64,000 bases of DNA from Phycisphaerae bacterium (GTDB lineage Bacteria > Planctomycetota > Phycisphaerae > Sedimentisphaerales > Anaerobacaceae): NCBI GenBank assembly GCA_028714855.1, contig JAQTLP010000002.1, forward strand, positions 186,001-250,000, written 5' to 3'. Every line of letters begins with the position of its first letter. Position 1 is the first letter of the stretch. A program made the position numbers and the translations under genes. Shown piece by piece: positions 1 to 7,947 of this stretch. Below the pieces are notes generated by a model. The model saw only the letters and a program-made list of their open reading frames with translations, did no database searches and was not told the DNA's origin.

Positions 1-995
1 AATTTAAGCAGAGCACCTTCGAGCTCCCTGACGTTGGTCCTGAGATTTTCGGCGACATATTCTATTACGCTCTCAGGGACATGTTTTCGCATAGTTACGG
101 TATATTGTTTGCAGATTTGACATCGCGTCTGGAAATCCGGCGTTTCAACTTTTACAACCATCCCTGAGACGAAACGGCTGATAAGTTTTTCGGAGAGCTG
201 GCCTATCATTTTGGGATGCGCGTCAGAAGCGAGGATGACCTGTTTTCCCGCCAAATCGATTGTATTAAAGGTATGCAGGAATTCTTCCTGCGTTGAAGGC
301 TTGCTGGCCAAGAAGTGAATGTCGTCGATAGCCAACAAATCCGTTTGTCGCATTCGGCTCCTAAAAGCTTCCAGTCTTTTTGTCTTCAAGGCCAGCACAA
401 ACTGATTGGCAAAGTCTTCCGCTGATAGATACAGCCAATTAGTTTGGGGGCGTTCTATGCCCACCGCATTGCAAATCCCTTGCAGCAGGTGAGTTTTGCC
501 GACCCCGTATCCTCCGTGAATAAACAGCGGATTAAAAGGACTTTGCTGTTCTCTTATGACCGCCTTTACGGCGTTGTAAGCCAGCTCGTTCGACGAGCCG
601 ACAACAAAAGTATCCAGTGTTAATTTCAGCCGGGACCCTGAAAACGATTGTCTTCCCGTCCTCTTGCTGCGGGTTCGATTCTGAGTTTTCCCTACCAGTT
701 GCGCCTGCGAATCGAGCTGCGTTCGTCTCTGGTGGCCGGAAAGCTCCGGGTCGATGGTAAAGGAAATCTCGCGTTCGGACCCGGTAACCGCCCGAACGGC
801 CTGGCTGATTTCGTTTGAAAAATGATTTTCAATCCAGCTTGCTATGAAAAGGTTCGGGACGCCTATTTTTAAATACCTGTCGGTCAGGGTTAATTTTGTC
901 GAATTCTTAAACCAGATGCTAAACTTCTGCGGCCCTACCTTCTCGGCAAGGGCCTCACTAACGGCACCGGTCTCATCCATGATTGTGCTTTGCAT
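1..995 (-). CDS. dnaA: Chromosomal replication initiator DnaA (3' end cut by window)
   Basis: Replication initiator that binds DnaA boxes, opens the origin and helps load the helicase. Translating the complement from the ATG at 995 gives an N-terminal domain I/II of about 115 residues, then the AAA+ core: Walker A GGYGVGKTHLL near residue 158 and Walker B LLAIDDIHFL near residue 220. The window ends at NVRELEGALLK, so the DNA-binding domain IV is missing here only because of the boundary. The start is supported by GAGGAG five bases upstream. A second in-frame ATG (MDETG) lies a few codons later but has no comparable ribosome site. It is transcribed leftward, 240 bp downstream of rsmB, and the gap carries DnaA-box-like sites, which suggests autoregulation. 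dnaN and gyrB are about 50 kb away rather than adjacent. Confidence 0.96.
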   Translation of the reverse strand, partial: MQSTIMDETGAVSEALAEKVGPQKFSIWFKNSTKLTLTDRYLKIGVPNLFIASWIENHFSNEISQAVRAVTGSEREISFTIDPELSGHQRRTQLDSQAQLVGKTQNRTRSKRTGRQSFSGSRLKLTLDTFVVGSSNELAYNAVKAVIREQQSPFNPLFIHGGYGVGKTHLLQGICNAVGIERPQTNWLYLSAEDFANQFVLALKTKRLEAFRSRMRQTDLLAIDDIHFLASKPSTQEEFLHTFNTIDLAGKQVILASDAHPKMIGQLSEKLISRFVSGMVVKVETPDFQTRCQICKQYTVTMRKHVPESVIEYVAENLRTNVRELEGALLK

Positions 996-1057
996 AATAC
1001 TCTCCTCATTAAGAGCGTCTTGCTCTTTGGAAGCTGTAACCAAACATCCAACAGCAG

Positions 1058-1087
1058 TTATTATTGGCCGGTGGCAAAACAAATCAA
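1058..1087 (-). promoter_or_regulatory. Candidate dnaA promoter
   Basis: On the minus strand TTGATT and TAATAA are separated by 18 bases, about 60 bases before the dnaA start codon. Similarity to the sigma-70 consensus is moderate and the call is inference only. Confidence 0.35.
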
Positions 1088-1197
1088 TCCCCTTTTTAGG
1101 AATTTCTTTTCCACCTGATAGAGGTCGTTACCTGCATTGATGTTGCGCACGAAAAAAATTTGTTTTTTAACAGGTTTTGCACATCGTAAGTTGATTT

Positions 1198-1217
1198 TGT
1201 GGAAAAGCTGTGGATTG
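1198..1217 (-). promoter_or_regulatory. Paired DnaA-box-like sites upstream of dnaA
   Basis: The minus strand shows TTTTCCACA (complement of 1198-1206, one mismatch to TTATCCACA) and CAATCCACA (complement of 1209-1217, two mismatches). They are spaced 11 bp apart, one helical turn. A weaker third copy lies at 1225-1233. Placement between rsmB and dnaA fits classic autoregulation of dnaA. Confidence 0.45.
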
Positions 1218-1235
1218 GGTTTGCAGTGGATTGTC

Positions 1236-2609
1236 TTATTTTCCTGTGATGATTGCCGCGTATCCGCCATCGTTGTCAAAAGCCTGAGCTGACGGCAGTG
1301 TCAGCCGCTCAGTTTCAAGCTCAAAGCCTGGGTTTTTCTGCAGGAAATCTCTTACAAGCTCGCTGTTTTCGCACTTTTGGATGCTGCAGGTGCTGTAGCA
1401 GATTTTTCCCTTCGGCTTTATCATAGATGCTGCGGTTTTCAGCAGCCCGTCTTGTATTTTAGCAAGCTCTTTTATTGCCTTCGGCTTTATTCTATAGCGT
1501 GCCTCAATGCGTTTTGCCAATACGCCGGTATTCGAGCACGGCACATCCAGCAGGACCGCATCAAACTGAGAGGGTTTAGAATTCTCGAAAAGCTTTTCAT
1601 ATTCAACAACAGTTACACTTTTTATTCCGAGGCGGGTGGTATTCTCTCTGACTTTTTTCAGCCGCTCGCCATCAATGTCGGTCGCGACAATCTTTGCTTT
1701 ATCAGCGGTCAGCTCGGCCAATTGCGTCGTCTTCGTACCCGGGGCTGCGCAAAGGTCGAGGATTGTCCATTGCTGTTTCGGCTGAAGAAGCCGCAGCGGC
1801 CGGGCGGCGGAGATGTCCTGAACGCTAAATAAGCCCTCCGCAAAGCCGGGCAGTTCCGTTATCGCCCGCGGGCTTTTGACTCTTATCATTTCTTCATCAC
1901 ACACTATTTCAAGGTCGATACCCTCCTCGCGAAGGGAATCAGCCAACGTCTGGATTGTTGTTTTCAGGGCATTAGGCCTGATGTAAATACCTGGTCTTCT
2001 ATTGCTCGCAAAGCAGATTTGCCGAGCAAGTTCTTCGCCGTATTCGTCGAGCCAGTCGCTTATCAGCCATTTCGGCAGCGAGAAAGCGGCGCTGAGGAAA
2101 TCTGCCGGTGAATCTTTCGGGTTTGGCAAGATATCAGCGTCAAATTCACAGCCGATTGACATCGTTTGCGGCAAGGCCCTTTGCGCATTGGTTTCGGAAA
2201 GTGAGATTTGGCGATTTCGTATATGCCTTGCGATTTGGCGCAGGACGGCATTAACAAAAGCGGTCTGCTTTTTGCCCGCAACGGCCTTGGCATTTTCGAC
2301 CGCTTCGCTGACGATTGCGTACTCCGCGGTCGCCGGTGAATAAATAAGCTCGAAAGCGCCGACCCGAATAATATTCAATACACCAGACGGTATCCGCTCG
2401 ACGGGACAATCCGCCAATTTTGCAATTGCCGCATCGATTGCACTGCGGTTTCTCATACAGCCTAAACAGATGTCGGTTGCCTGCTGTTTTTGCTCAACCC
2501 GGGCTAATAATTTGTCCAGCATGGGCCCGACGTAATTGCCGGTCGAATCAAACTGATTCAAGACGGTAACTGCTATATTCCGAGCGGTCTTTATTTTTCG
2601 GCCTGCCAT
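1236..2609 (-). CDS. rsmB: 16S rRNA (cytosine-967-C5)-methyltransferase RsmB
   Basis: Methylates C967 of 16S rRNA using S-adenosylmethionine. At 457 residues it has the family's two-part layout: an N-terminal NusB-like RNA-binding domain (about 1-145) and a C-terminal Rossmann methyltransferase. The SAM motif LDLCAAPGTKTTQLAEL is near 283, the DVPCSNTGVL motif with its conserved Cys near 355, and the catalytic YSTCS motif near 405. The ATG at 2609 is preceded by AAGGA eight bases upstream. It is the gene before dnaA on the same strand. In many bacteria rsmB (sun) sits near def and fmt, which here lie just 1.2 kb away across one rightward gene, so the neighbourhood is a familiar one. Confidence 0.95.
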   Translation of the reverse strand: MAGRKIKTARNIAVTVLNQFDSTGNYVGPMLDKLLARVEQKQQATDICLGCMRNRSAIDAAIAKLADCPVERIPSGVLNIIRVGAFELIYSPATAEYAIVSEAVENAKAVAGKKQTAFVNAVLRQIARHIRNRQISLSETNAQRALPQTMSIGCEFDADILPNPKDSPADFLSAAFSLPKWLISDWLDEYGEELARQICFASNRRPGIYIRPNALKTTIQTLADSLREEGIDLEIVCDEEMIRVKSPRAITELPGFAEGLFSVQDISAARPLRLLQPKQQWTILDLCAAPGTKTTQLAELTADKAKIVATDIDGERLKKVRENTTRLGIKSVTVVEYEKLFENSKPSQFDAVLLDVPCSNTGVLAKRIEARYRIKPKAIKELAKIQDGLLKTAASMIKPKGKICYSTCSIQKCENSELVRDFLQKNPGFELETERLTLPSAQAFDNDGGYAAIITGK

Positions 2610-2699
2610 TTTATTAATCCTTATTTCGATAGTATATCATAACAGAACTTACAAATTAGTACCGTTTCTTAATTCCCAATTCCCTTTTTTCGACAGGTC

Positions 2700-2708
2700 T
2701 GTTATAAT
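2700..2708 (+). promoter_or_regulatory. Extended -10 promoter, apparently leaderless
   Basis: TGTTATAAT (extended -10) ends seven bases before the ATG at 2716, so transcription should begin at or next to the start codon. No Shine-Dalgarno sequence is present. The same TGTTATAAT-N7-ATG layout occurs before lptB at 7011. Confidence 0.5.
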
Positions 2709-2715
2709 TCCATCT

Positions 2716-3753
2716 ATGGCGGAAATTAAGCAACAACTTATTACGTTAGTATTGGGAAGAGTTTCACGGGAACTGTCCGGAGAAGCGTTTAATCCGGCTG
2801 TTATTAAGAGCTCCCCCGTGTATTACAAGACTGCCGTACCCAAACAGGTAATCGTTGGGCAGGAAAATTTTACCATCGGCGGGAAAAACGTTACATTCCA
2901 TCTGCGAGGTTACCAGCCCGACGTGCTTTTAATCCAGACGACGATAGAAGTAGAAGATATATTCCATAAGGCCGTCTTCGCCCTCGAAAGGCAATCTTAC
3001 GAGCATTCATACCGCATTCTGAAAGAGTACGGCGGTGACAGCCTGTTCAGCGAGTCATACTCGGTTTTTGCAGTCTCCAATTACCAGGGAGACCCCGATC
3101 AATTTATGCGGCATAGCGACATCATCGCCTCGCTTTTGAAATCGGAAGAGCAAGTGCCGCTTGACCCGCAGGAAGTGCAATATACCCTGGCCAGCAGGAT
3201 AAAATACAGCGATAATGACTTATCGATAATCGACTGGGACGGCGCATTTCTTTTTGACCCCAGCGGCGATATCGAGGAATATCTGGAACTGCTGACGCTT
3301 GCGAACCTGCAGCTTCTGCGATGCCGGATTCTCGACCATCAGCTTGACGGCAGACTATCCAGAATGGCTGAGCTGGTGCACAATATCCCTGCCGGCAAAA
3401 CGTCTCTCCGCAGCAAAGACTTGTCGCAAAAACTAAAAGAGACCATAGAGATACGAATGATTTCTATTTCAGAACTACAGCGGCTGGAACGTGATATAAA
3501 ACTCATCGGTGACTGGTACTCAGCCCGGTTTTACGAACTGGTCGCGGCAAAATTCAAAATCGACGAGTGGAGAAAAACCATTCGCGGCAAAATCGAATCG
3601 CTGGAGGACACTTATTCGCTGGTCGTTGAGAACTTCACGGTCTCAGCCAAGCATCGCGCCGAATGGGTGCAGATTGTCCTGTTCTTTATTCTGCAGCTCG
3701 GCTGGTTTGTTCTTATTATTATCGAATTTTTCTACTTTACCAGAGGAACGTAA
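2716..3753 (+). CDS. Tail-anchored membrane protein resembling the RMD1/DUF155 family
   Basis: The 345-residue protein is mostly soluble. It has a helical region around 225-310 rich in charged residues and one hydrophobic segment at the very C-terminus (about 318-341), followed by YFTRGT. The pattern of a long helical hairpin, then an RAEW-type junction, then a terminal membrane helix resembles RMD1/DUF155 proteins, which face the cytoplasm with a C-terminal anchor. Overall sequence similarity could not be tested, so the family call is tentative and no function is assigned. It is a single-gene unit between divergent rsmB and convergent fmt. The start is supported by the extended -10 promoter immediately upstream rather than by a ribosome site. 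Confidence 0.6.
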   Translation: MAEIKQQLITLVLGRVSRELSGEAFNPAVIKSSPVYYKTAVPKQVIVGQENFTIGGKNVTFHLRGYQPDVLLIQTTIEVEDIFHKAVFALERQSYEHSYRILKEYGGDSLFSESYSVFAVSNYQGDPDQFMRHSDIIASLLKSEEQVPLDPQEVQYTLASRIKYSDNDLSIIDWDGAFLFDPSGDIEEYLELLTLANLQLLRCRILDHQLDGRLSRMAELVHNIPAGKTSLRSKDLSQKLKETIEIRMISISELQRLERDIKLIGDWYSARFYELVAAKFKIDEWRKTIRGKIESLEDTYSLVVENFTVSAKHRAEWVQIVLFFILQLGWFVLIIIEFFYFTRGT

Positions 3754-3775
3754 AGATTAACAGTGTTTGGGGGCT

Positions 3776-4732
3776 TTAACAGCTATTGTGTTTAATAAAT
3801 TTGTCGCCTGGACGCGTTTGCCGGCCGTTAACAAAATCCTTGAAATCCATAATGGCGGAGCCGTCCGGCTTGATTTTTATAATCTTCAATGCGTCTTCGC
3901 CGCAGATAACGTTTAGATTTTCGTCGAGCGTTCCCGGTGGCAGGCGAACAGGGCCGGTGGTTTTGACTACTTGCGCCCCTACGAAAGATACCCGCAGGGA
4001 TTTGCCGGTTTTTTGGGAGACATAAACCGCTGACGCACCGGGCCAGGGGCAAAGGCCGCGGATTTTTCTTTGAAGAACATCGGCAGGTTCGGCAAAATCC
4101 AGAAAGCCGTCCGATTTTTTTAATTTTGGCGCCAAAGTTGCTTTTGAATGGTCCTGCTTTTCATAAACCGCGGTGCTATTCGCTATTTTGTCGAGCGTTT
4201 CCAGCAATAACGGCGCAGCTAATTCCGCCAGCCGGTCGTGAAGCTCGCCCGCTGTTTCGTCAGGTTTTATCTCTGTCGCGGCCCGGCCGAGGATTTCTCC
4301 CGCATCCATCTTTTCGGCGACGGTGATTATGCAGATGCCTGTTTCTGTTTCGCCCCTGATTATCACCCAGTTTATCGGCGCGGCGCCTCGGTATTTCGGA
4401 AGTAGAGATGCGTGGACATTTATGGTGCCTTTGGGGGGCAGTTTTATCAACTCATTGCCGATTTTCTGACCGAACGCGGCAACTACAATCAAATCCGGCT
4501 TGAACCCTGCTGTTTTTTGGAGTATTTCTGGGGTGTTTACATTCTCCGCTTCTATAAAAGGGACTGAATGAGCTTTTGCCCAATCGGCGACCGGCGTCGG
4601 CGTTGGCTTCCTGCCTCTTCCGGCCTGTCGAGGCGGCTGCGTTACAATAAAATCCAGACTGTAGCTTGACTGCGCTAAAGCATTCAAGCACTGGATGCCG
4701 AACTCTCCACCACCTAAATACACTATCTTCAT
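3776..4732 (-). CDS. fmt: Methionyl-tRNA formyltransferase
   Basis: Formylates the amino group of Met-tRNA(fMet) using 10-formyl-tetrahydrofolate, preparing initiator tRNA. The 318-residue length is normal. The N-terminal formyltransferase fold carries the hallmark HASLLPKYRGAAPINW near residues 107-122, with the SLLPKYRG loop and the catalytic Asn/His/Asp set (GTINVHAS, then AEKMDAGEI). The C-terminal part (about 205-318) is the tRNA-binding domain. Its ATG overlaps the stop of def by four bases (ATGA type), indicating translational coupling. It is the last gene of the lptB-methyltransferase-def-fmt operon. Confidence 0.96.
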   Translation of the reverse strand: MKIVYLGGGEFGIQCLNALAQSSYSLDFIVTQPPRQAGRGRKPTPTPVADWAKAHSVPFIEAENVNTPEILQKTAGFKPDLIVVAAFGQKIGNELIKLPPKGTINVHASLLPKYRGAAPINWVIIRGETETGICIITVAEKMDAGEILGRAATEIKPDETAGELHDRLAELAAPLLLETLDKIANSTAVYEKQDHSKATLAPKLKKSDGFLDFAEPADVLQRKIRGLCPWPGASAVYVSQKTGKSLRVSFVGAQVVKTTGPVRLPPGTLDENLNVICGEDALKIIKIKPDGSAIMDFKDFVNGRQTRPGDKFIKHNSC

Positions 4733-5238
4733 TTTTGTTCTTCGAGTTTTTTAAGTTGTCTTCTATGTGCTATTTTAGCCACTTGGCCCATTCGATTGAC
4801 TATGGTCGTTCCCTCGATGTGGTCGAACTCGTGCTGCAAAGCCCTCGCGTAAAGGCCCTCCGCCTCTTCGGTGAATTCCTTGCCGTTGAGGTCTGTGGCG
4901 GTAACGGCGCATTTTTTGTATCTTCGAATCCTGGTATGAACGCCCGGCACAGAAAGGCAGCCTTCCTCTATCGTGTCGAAATCTCCGCTCGGGGTAATGG
5001 TTGGGTTTATGTAGACCCTGACATTTTCTCTTGTTCCGCCGAGCGATATGATAAACAGCCGCAGCGGGACGCCGGCCTGCGGGGCCGCCAGGCCGATGCC
5101 TTTATTTTCGAGCATAATATCTGTCATCTTTTTGACGAGCTGCCGGATATTGTCGTCGATTTTCTCGACCGGCTTTGCCTGCCCTGCCAAAACTTGCGCC
5201 GGATAATGTGTTATCTTACATTTCTCAATATCAACCAT
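4729..5238 (-). CDS. def: Peptide deformylase
   Basis: Removes the formyl group from the N-terminal methionine of nascent proteins; a metal enzyme acting at the ribosome exit. All three signature motifs are present in 169 residues: GIGLAAPQAGV (near 49-59), EGCLSVPG (near 92-99, metal-ligand Cys) and QHEFDHIEG (near 133-141, two His ligands and the catalytic Glu). It starts two bases after the stop of the upstream DNA methyltransferase and overlaps fmt by four bases, so the three genes are probably co-translated. The def-fmt pairing is the usual arrangement. Confidence 0.97.
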   Translation of the reverse strand: MVDIEKCKITHYPAQVLAGQAKPVEKIDDNIRQLVKKMTDIMLENKGIGLAAPQAGVPLRLFIISLGGTRENVRVYINPTITPSGDFDTIEEGCLSVPGVHTRIRRYKKCAVTATDLNGKEFTEEAEGLYARALQHEFDHIEGTTIVNRMGQVAKIAHRRQLKKLEEQK

Positions 5239-5240
5239 TT

Positions 5241-6182
5241 TTATATCTCACAGGTTCTTGAATGTTTTAGAGCGTTTCTTTCCCAAAAGACCCCATCGCT
5301 GTACCCTTGAATAGCCGGGTTTTTCTCTGCCGCATGCAGTCTTTTCCGAGCGTAAAGACAATATTCCTCGTCTATCTCTACCATAACGAAATTCCGTTTT
5401 AGTTTCTTCGCTACTACGCCAGCGGTTCCAGTACCGGCGAACGGGTCGAAGATAATATCGCCCTCATTAGAACTTGCAAGGATAATTTTCGCAAGGAGCT
5501 TTTCCGGCTTCTGCGTCGGGTGCGGCGTATTTTCCGGCATCGACCAGAAAGGAATTGTGATGTCTGTCCAGATATTCGAGGGGGATGTCAGTCTGTATTT
5601 GCCGTCTTTTTCTTCCGCCCAGTCTTTCGGCAGGCCGTTTTCCCGATAGGGAGCGATTACTTTTCTTTTTAATTTTACAGCGCCCGCGTTAAAGGTGAAA
5701 TTGTCGGAAACCGTGCAGAACCATATATCCTCGGAATTGTTTTTCCAGTCCTTTTTAGCACCCCGCCCCTTTTCTCTTTCAAATGTTATCCTGTTTCTGA
5801 CAATAAAATACTTCTCGCCGAGCATCTGGATTGCCGCGGAAGACCGCCAGTCTCCGCAGATATATATCGACGCCGAGGGCTTGAGCAGTCTGGTGATTTT
5901 TTTCAGCCAGGATTCCATCCACTCGGCATACTGCTCTATCGACAACTGCTTAAAAGTATGGGAGTTGAAAGTTTTCGTCAGGTTATACGGCGGGTCAATA
6001 AATACGAGGTCGGCAAAACCGGACGGCAGAAAATCTATTACTTCAAGAAAATCCTGGTTTATGACCTTGTTGAGTATGTGTTCCAGTGGGACAGAATCTT
6101 TTATTTTCAATAAATTATCGCGGTATGTTTTTCTATCGTTGTCAAGCAGTGTAATAGTTCTATTTCGCGGTGCTGCCGTCAT
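5241..6182 (-). CDS. Beta-class DNA methyltransferase (N6-adenine or N4-cytosine), no restriction partner
   Basis: Transfers methyl groups from S-adenosylmethionine to an exocyclic amino group in DNA. In 313 residues the catalytic motif FIDPPYNL (D63-Y66) precedes the target-recognition region, and the SAM motif FDPFAGTGTAGVVA comes near 250. This order (motif IV, then TRD, then motif I) defines the beta class, which includes CcrM, M.HinfI and DpnA. The segment HPTQKPEKLLAKIILASS before motif I is also typical. No endonuclease gene is adjacent. The gene sits tightly inside a housekeeping operon between lptB and def, with two bases to def, which suggests a solitary regulatory methylase rather than a restriction system. 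The recognition sequence cannot be read from the protein. Confidence 0.9.
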   Translation of the reverse strand: MTAAPRNRTITLLDNDRKTYRDNLLKIKDSVPLEHILNKVINQDFLEVIDFLPSGFADLVFIDPPYNLTKTFNSHTFKQLSIEQYAEWMESWLKKITRLLKPSASIYICGDWRSSAAIQMLGEKYFIVRNRITFEREKGRGAKKDWKNNSEDIWFCTVSDNFTFNAGAVKLKRKVIAPYRENGLPKDWAEEKDGKYRLTSPSNIWTDITIPFWSMPENTPHPTQKPEKLLAKIILASSNEGDIIFDPFAGTGTAGVVAKKLKRNFVMVEIDEEYCLYARKRLHAAEKNPAIQGYSDGVFWERNALKHSRTCEI

Positions 6183-6228
6183 TTTGCCTTCTCATTATCA
6201 GAAGCAGTCTTCGCAGCGGCTGAACAAT

Positions 6229-7011
6229 TTATTTGTCGTCGAACTCATCACCTTCGAAGATATTGCCGAGGTAGTGTTTTTTGACTGTTTCGTTTCGGAC
6301 GATTTCGGCGGGAGTTCCGGCGCCGATTACCTTGCCGTGGTCGACTATGTATGCCCTGTCGACCACCTCAAGAGTTCTCTCGACATTATGGTCGGTAATA
6401 AGCAGGCTTACTCCGGAGGCAACGAGCCTGCGGAGCTCGTGCTGCAGTTCCCCGACGGCAATAGGGTCAACGCCGCTGAACGGCTCATCCAAAAGAATCA
6501 GTGAAGGGTCTGTTACCATAGCACGGGCGATTTCAAGTTTTCTGCGCTCGCCTCCGGACAGGAACCTGCCCTGGCTTTCGGCGACCTCGGTCAGCGCGAA
6601 ATGCTCAATGAGCATTTCGGCTCTGCGGTCGCGTTCGGCTCTGGTTATGGACATAGTTTCCAGAATTGCATTGAGATTGTCCCTGACGCTGAGACGCTGA
6701 AAGATGCTCGGCTCCTGTGAAAGATAGCCGATGCCGAGCCTGGCACGTTTGTACATCGGCAGTTCAGTGATATCCATATCTTCAAAGATGACCTCGCCGT
6801 TGTTCGGGATAATCATACCCATAATCATCCTGAAGGTGGTGGTTTTGCCGGCGCCGTTGCGGCCCAGAAGACCGACAATACTGCGCCGGGCAATAGTAAT
6901 GGATATCTTGTTGACAACAGCCCGGCCGGAATATTCCTTGACCAGATCACGAGCTTCAAGAAGGACCGTATCTTTAGGGATATCTGCCACGTTTTGTGCC
7001 TCGTTTATCAT
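6229..7011 (-). CDS. lptB: Lipopolysaccharide export ABC ATPase LptB
   Basis: Cytoplasmic ATPase that powers extraction of lipopolysaccharide from the inner membrane with LptFG. Walker A is GLLGRNGAGKTTT, the signature is LSGGERRKLEIARAM, and Walker B is LILLDEPFSGVDPIAV; the DEPFSGVDP extension is the LptB hallmark. The reading frame is open for 17 more codons upstream. The ATG at 7011 is preferred because the conserved family N-terminus (LLEARDLVKEY) follows about 20 residues later and because an extended -10 element lies exactly seven bases upstream. That gives 260 residues. It heads the operon with the methyltransferase, def and fmt, and divergently faces the phosphoesterase gene. No lptA, lptC or lptFG is in the window. 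Confidence 0.93.
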   Translation of the reverse strand: MINEAQNVADIPKDTVLLEARDLVKEYSGRAVVNKISITIARRSIVGLLGRNGAGKTTTFRMIMGMIIPNNGEVIFEDMDITELPMYKRARLGIGYLSQEPSIFQRLSVRDNLNAILETMSITRAERDRRAEMLIEHFALTEVAESQGRFLSGGERRKLEIARAMVTDPSLILLDEPFSGVDPIAVGELQHELRRLVASGVSLLITDHNVERTLEVVDRAYIVDHGKVIGAGTPAEIVRNETVKKHYLGNIFEGDEFDDK

Positions 7012-7018
7012 GAGCGGT

Positions 7019-7027
7019 ATTATAACA
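7019..7027 (-). promoter_or_regulatory. Extended -10 promoter for lptB, apparently leaderless
   Basis: The minus strand reads TGTTATAAT, then seven bases, then the ATG at 7011. The layout matches the promoter at 2700-2708 base for base in the -10 region. No ribosome binding site is visible, and a -35 element (TTTGCT, 17-bp spacer) is weak. Confidence 0.45.
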
Positions 7028-7170
7028 ACACCGGCAGTCAAAGCAAACAAATAGCGCACCACATAAGAGTTTCCGGCTTCGGCGGATAAAGTGGATAAAT
7101 ACTCTGGCGTTTCCGGGACATTTTTGCTATATAGACCTTTTTAGTTTGTTTTTGTAGTTGGAGCAAGCGT

Positions 7171-7947
7171 ATGTTTGCGGTTATAAGCGATGTACATTCA
7201 AACCTGGAAGCCCTGACGAGGGTTCTGGCTGACATTGAAGAGCGAGGTATCGAGACGATTTATTGTCTTGGCGATGTGGTCGGCTACGGACCGAACCCCG
7301 GGGAATGTCTGGACTTGATTATCGAAAAGACCAAATGGTGCGTTCTGGGCAACCACGATTATGCGGTCTTTTACGAGCCGACAAACTTCAATTACGGCGC
7401 CGAGCAGGCAAGCTTCTGGACGCGCTTCAGCCTGGAAGATGAGCAGGAGGTTGCCAAGCGCAACAGGCGATGGGGCTTTTTGGGCGAGCTGCCGATGCGA
7501 AGAACACTAAAAGCAAAACTGGGAGCAAATCCGGCGGTGATAGACTTCGTCCACGCAAGCCCCAGAAAACCGATTAACGAATACATCTTTCCGGATGATG
7601 TTTATACCAATCCAATAAAAGTTCGCGTCCTTTTTGAGCGCGTTAAGCATGTCTGCTTTGTGGGGCACACTCATCTGCCGGGCGTGTTTATCGACGAGCC
7701 GGATTTTTACCTGCCTGACGAGCTGGGTAATGTCTATCCGATTATCGAAAGGGAAAAGGCAATTATCAATATTGGCTCAGTAGGCCAGCCGAGAGACGGG
7801 GACAACCGCGCCAGTTACGTATATGTCGAGGAAAACGAGGTTAACTTTGTCCGGCTGGAATACGATTTCGAGACCACCGCGAAGAAAATAATGGCAATCG
7901 ACAAATTAGACAAGTTTCACGCCGAACGGCTGCGGGAAGGAAGATGA
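7171..7947 (+). CDS. Metallophosphoesterase (YfcE/DR1281-like cytosolic type)
   Basis: A 258-residue calcineurin-like phosphoesterase. The metal-binding motifs are in order: SDVHSN near 5-10, GDVVGYGPNP near 31-40, GNHD near 59-62, and GHTH near 166-169, with an additional His in DFVHASP near 130. The GDVVGYGPNPGECLD version is found in a widespread group of bacterial phosphodiesterase/phosphatase-like proteins whose substrate is mostly unknown. The ATG at 7171 has GGAG nine bases upstream. The end overlaps the yidC start by four bases, so the two are probably co-translated. Confidence 0.88.
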   Translation: MFAVISDVHSNLEALTRVLADIEERGIETIYCLGDVVGYGPNPGECLDLIIEKTKWCVLGNHDYAVFYEPTNFNYGAEQASFWTRFSLEDEQEVAKRNRRWGFLGELPMRRTLKAKLGANPAVIDFVHASPRKPINEYIFPDDVYTNPIKVRVLFERVKHVCFVGHTHLPGVFIDEPDFYLPDELGNVYPIIEREKAIINIGSVGQPRDGDNRASYVYVEENEVNFVRLEYDFETTAKKIMAIDKLDKFHAERLREGR

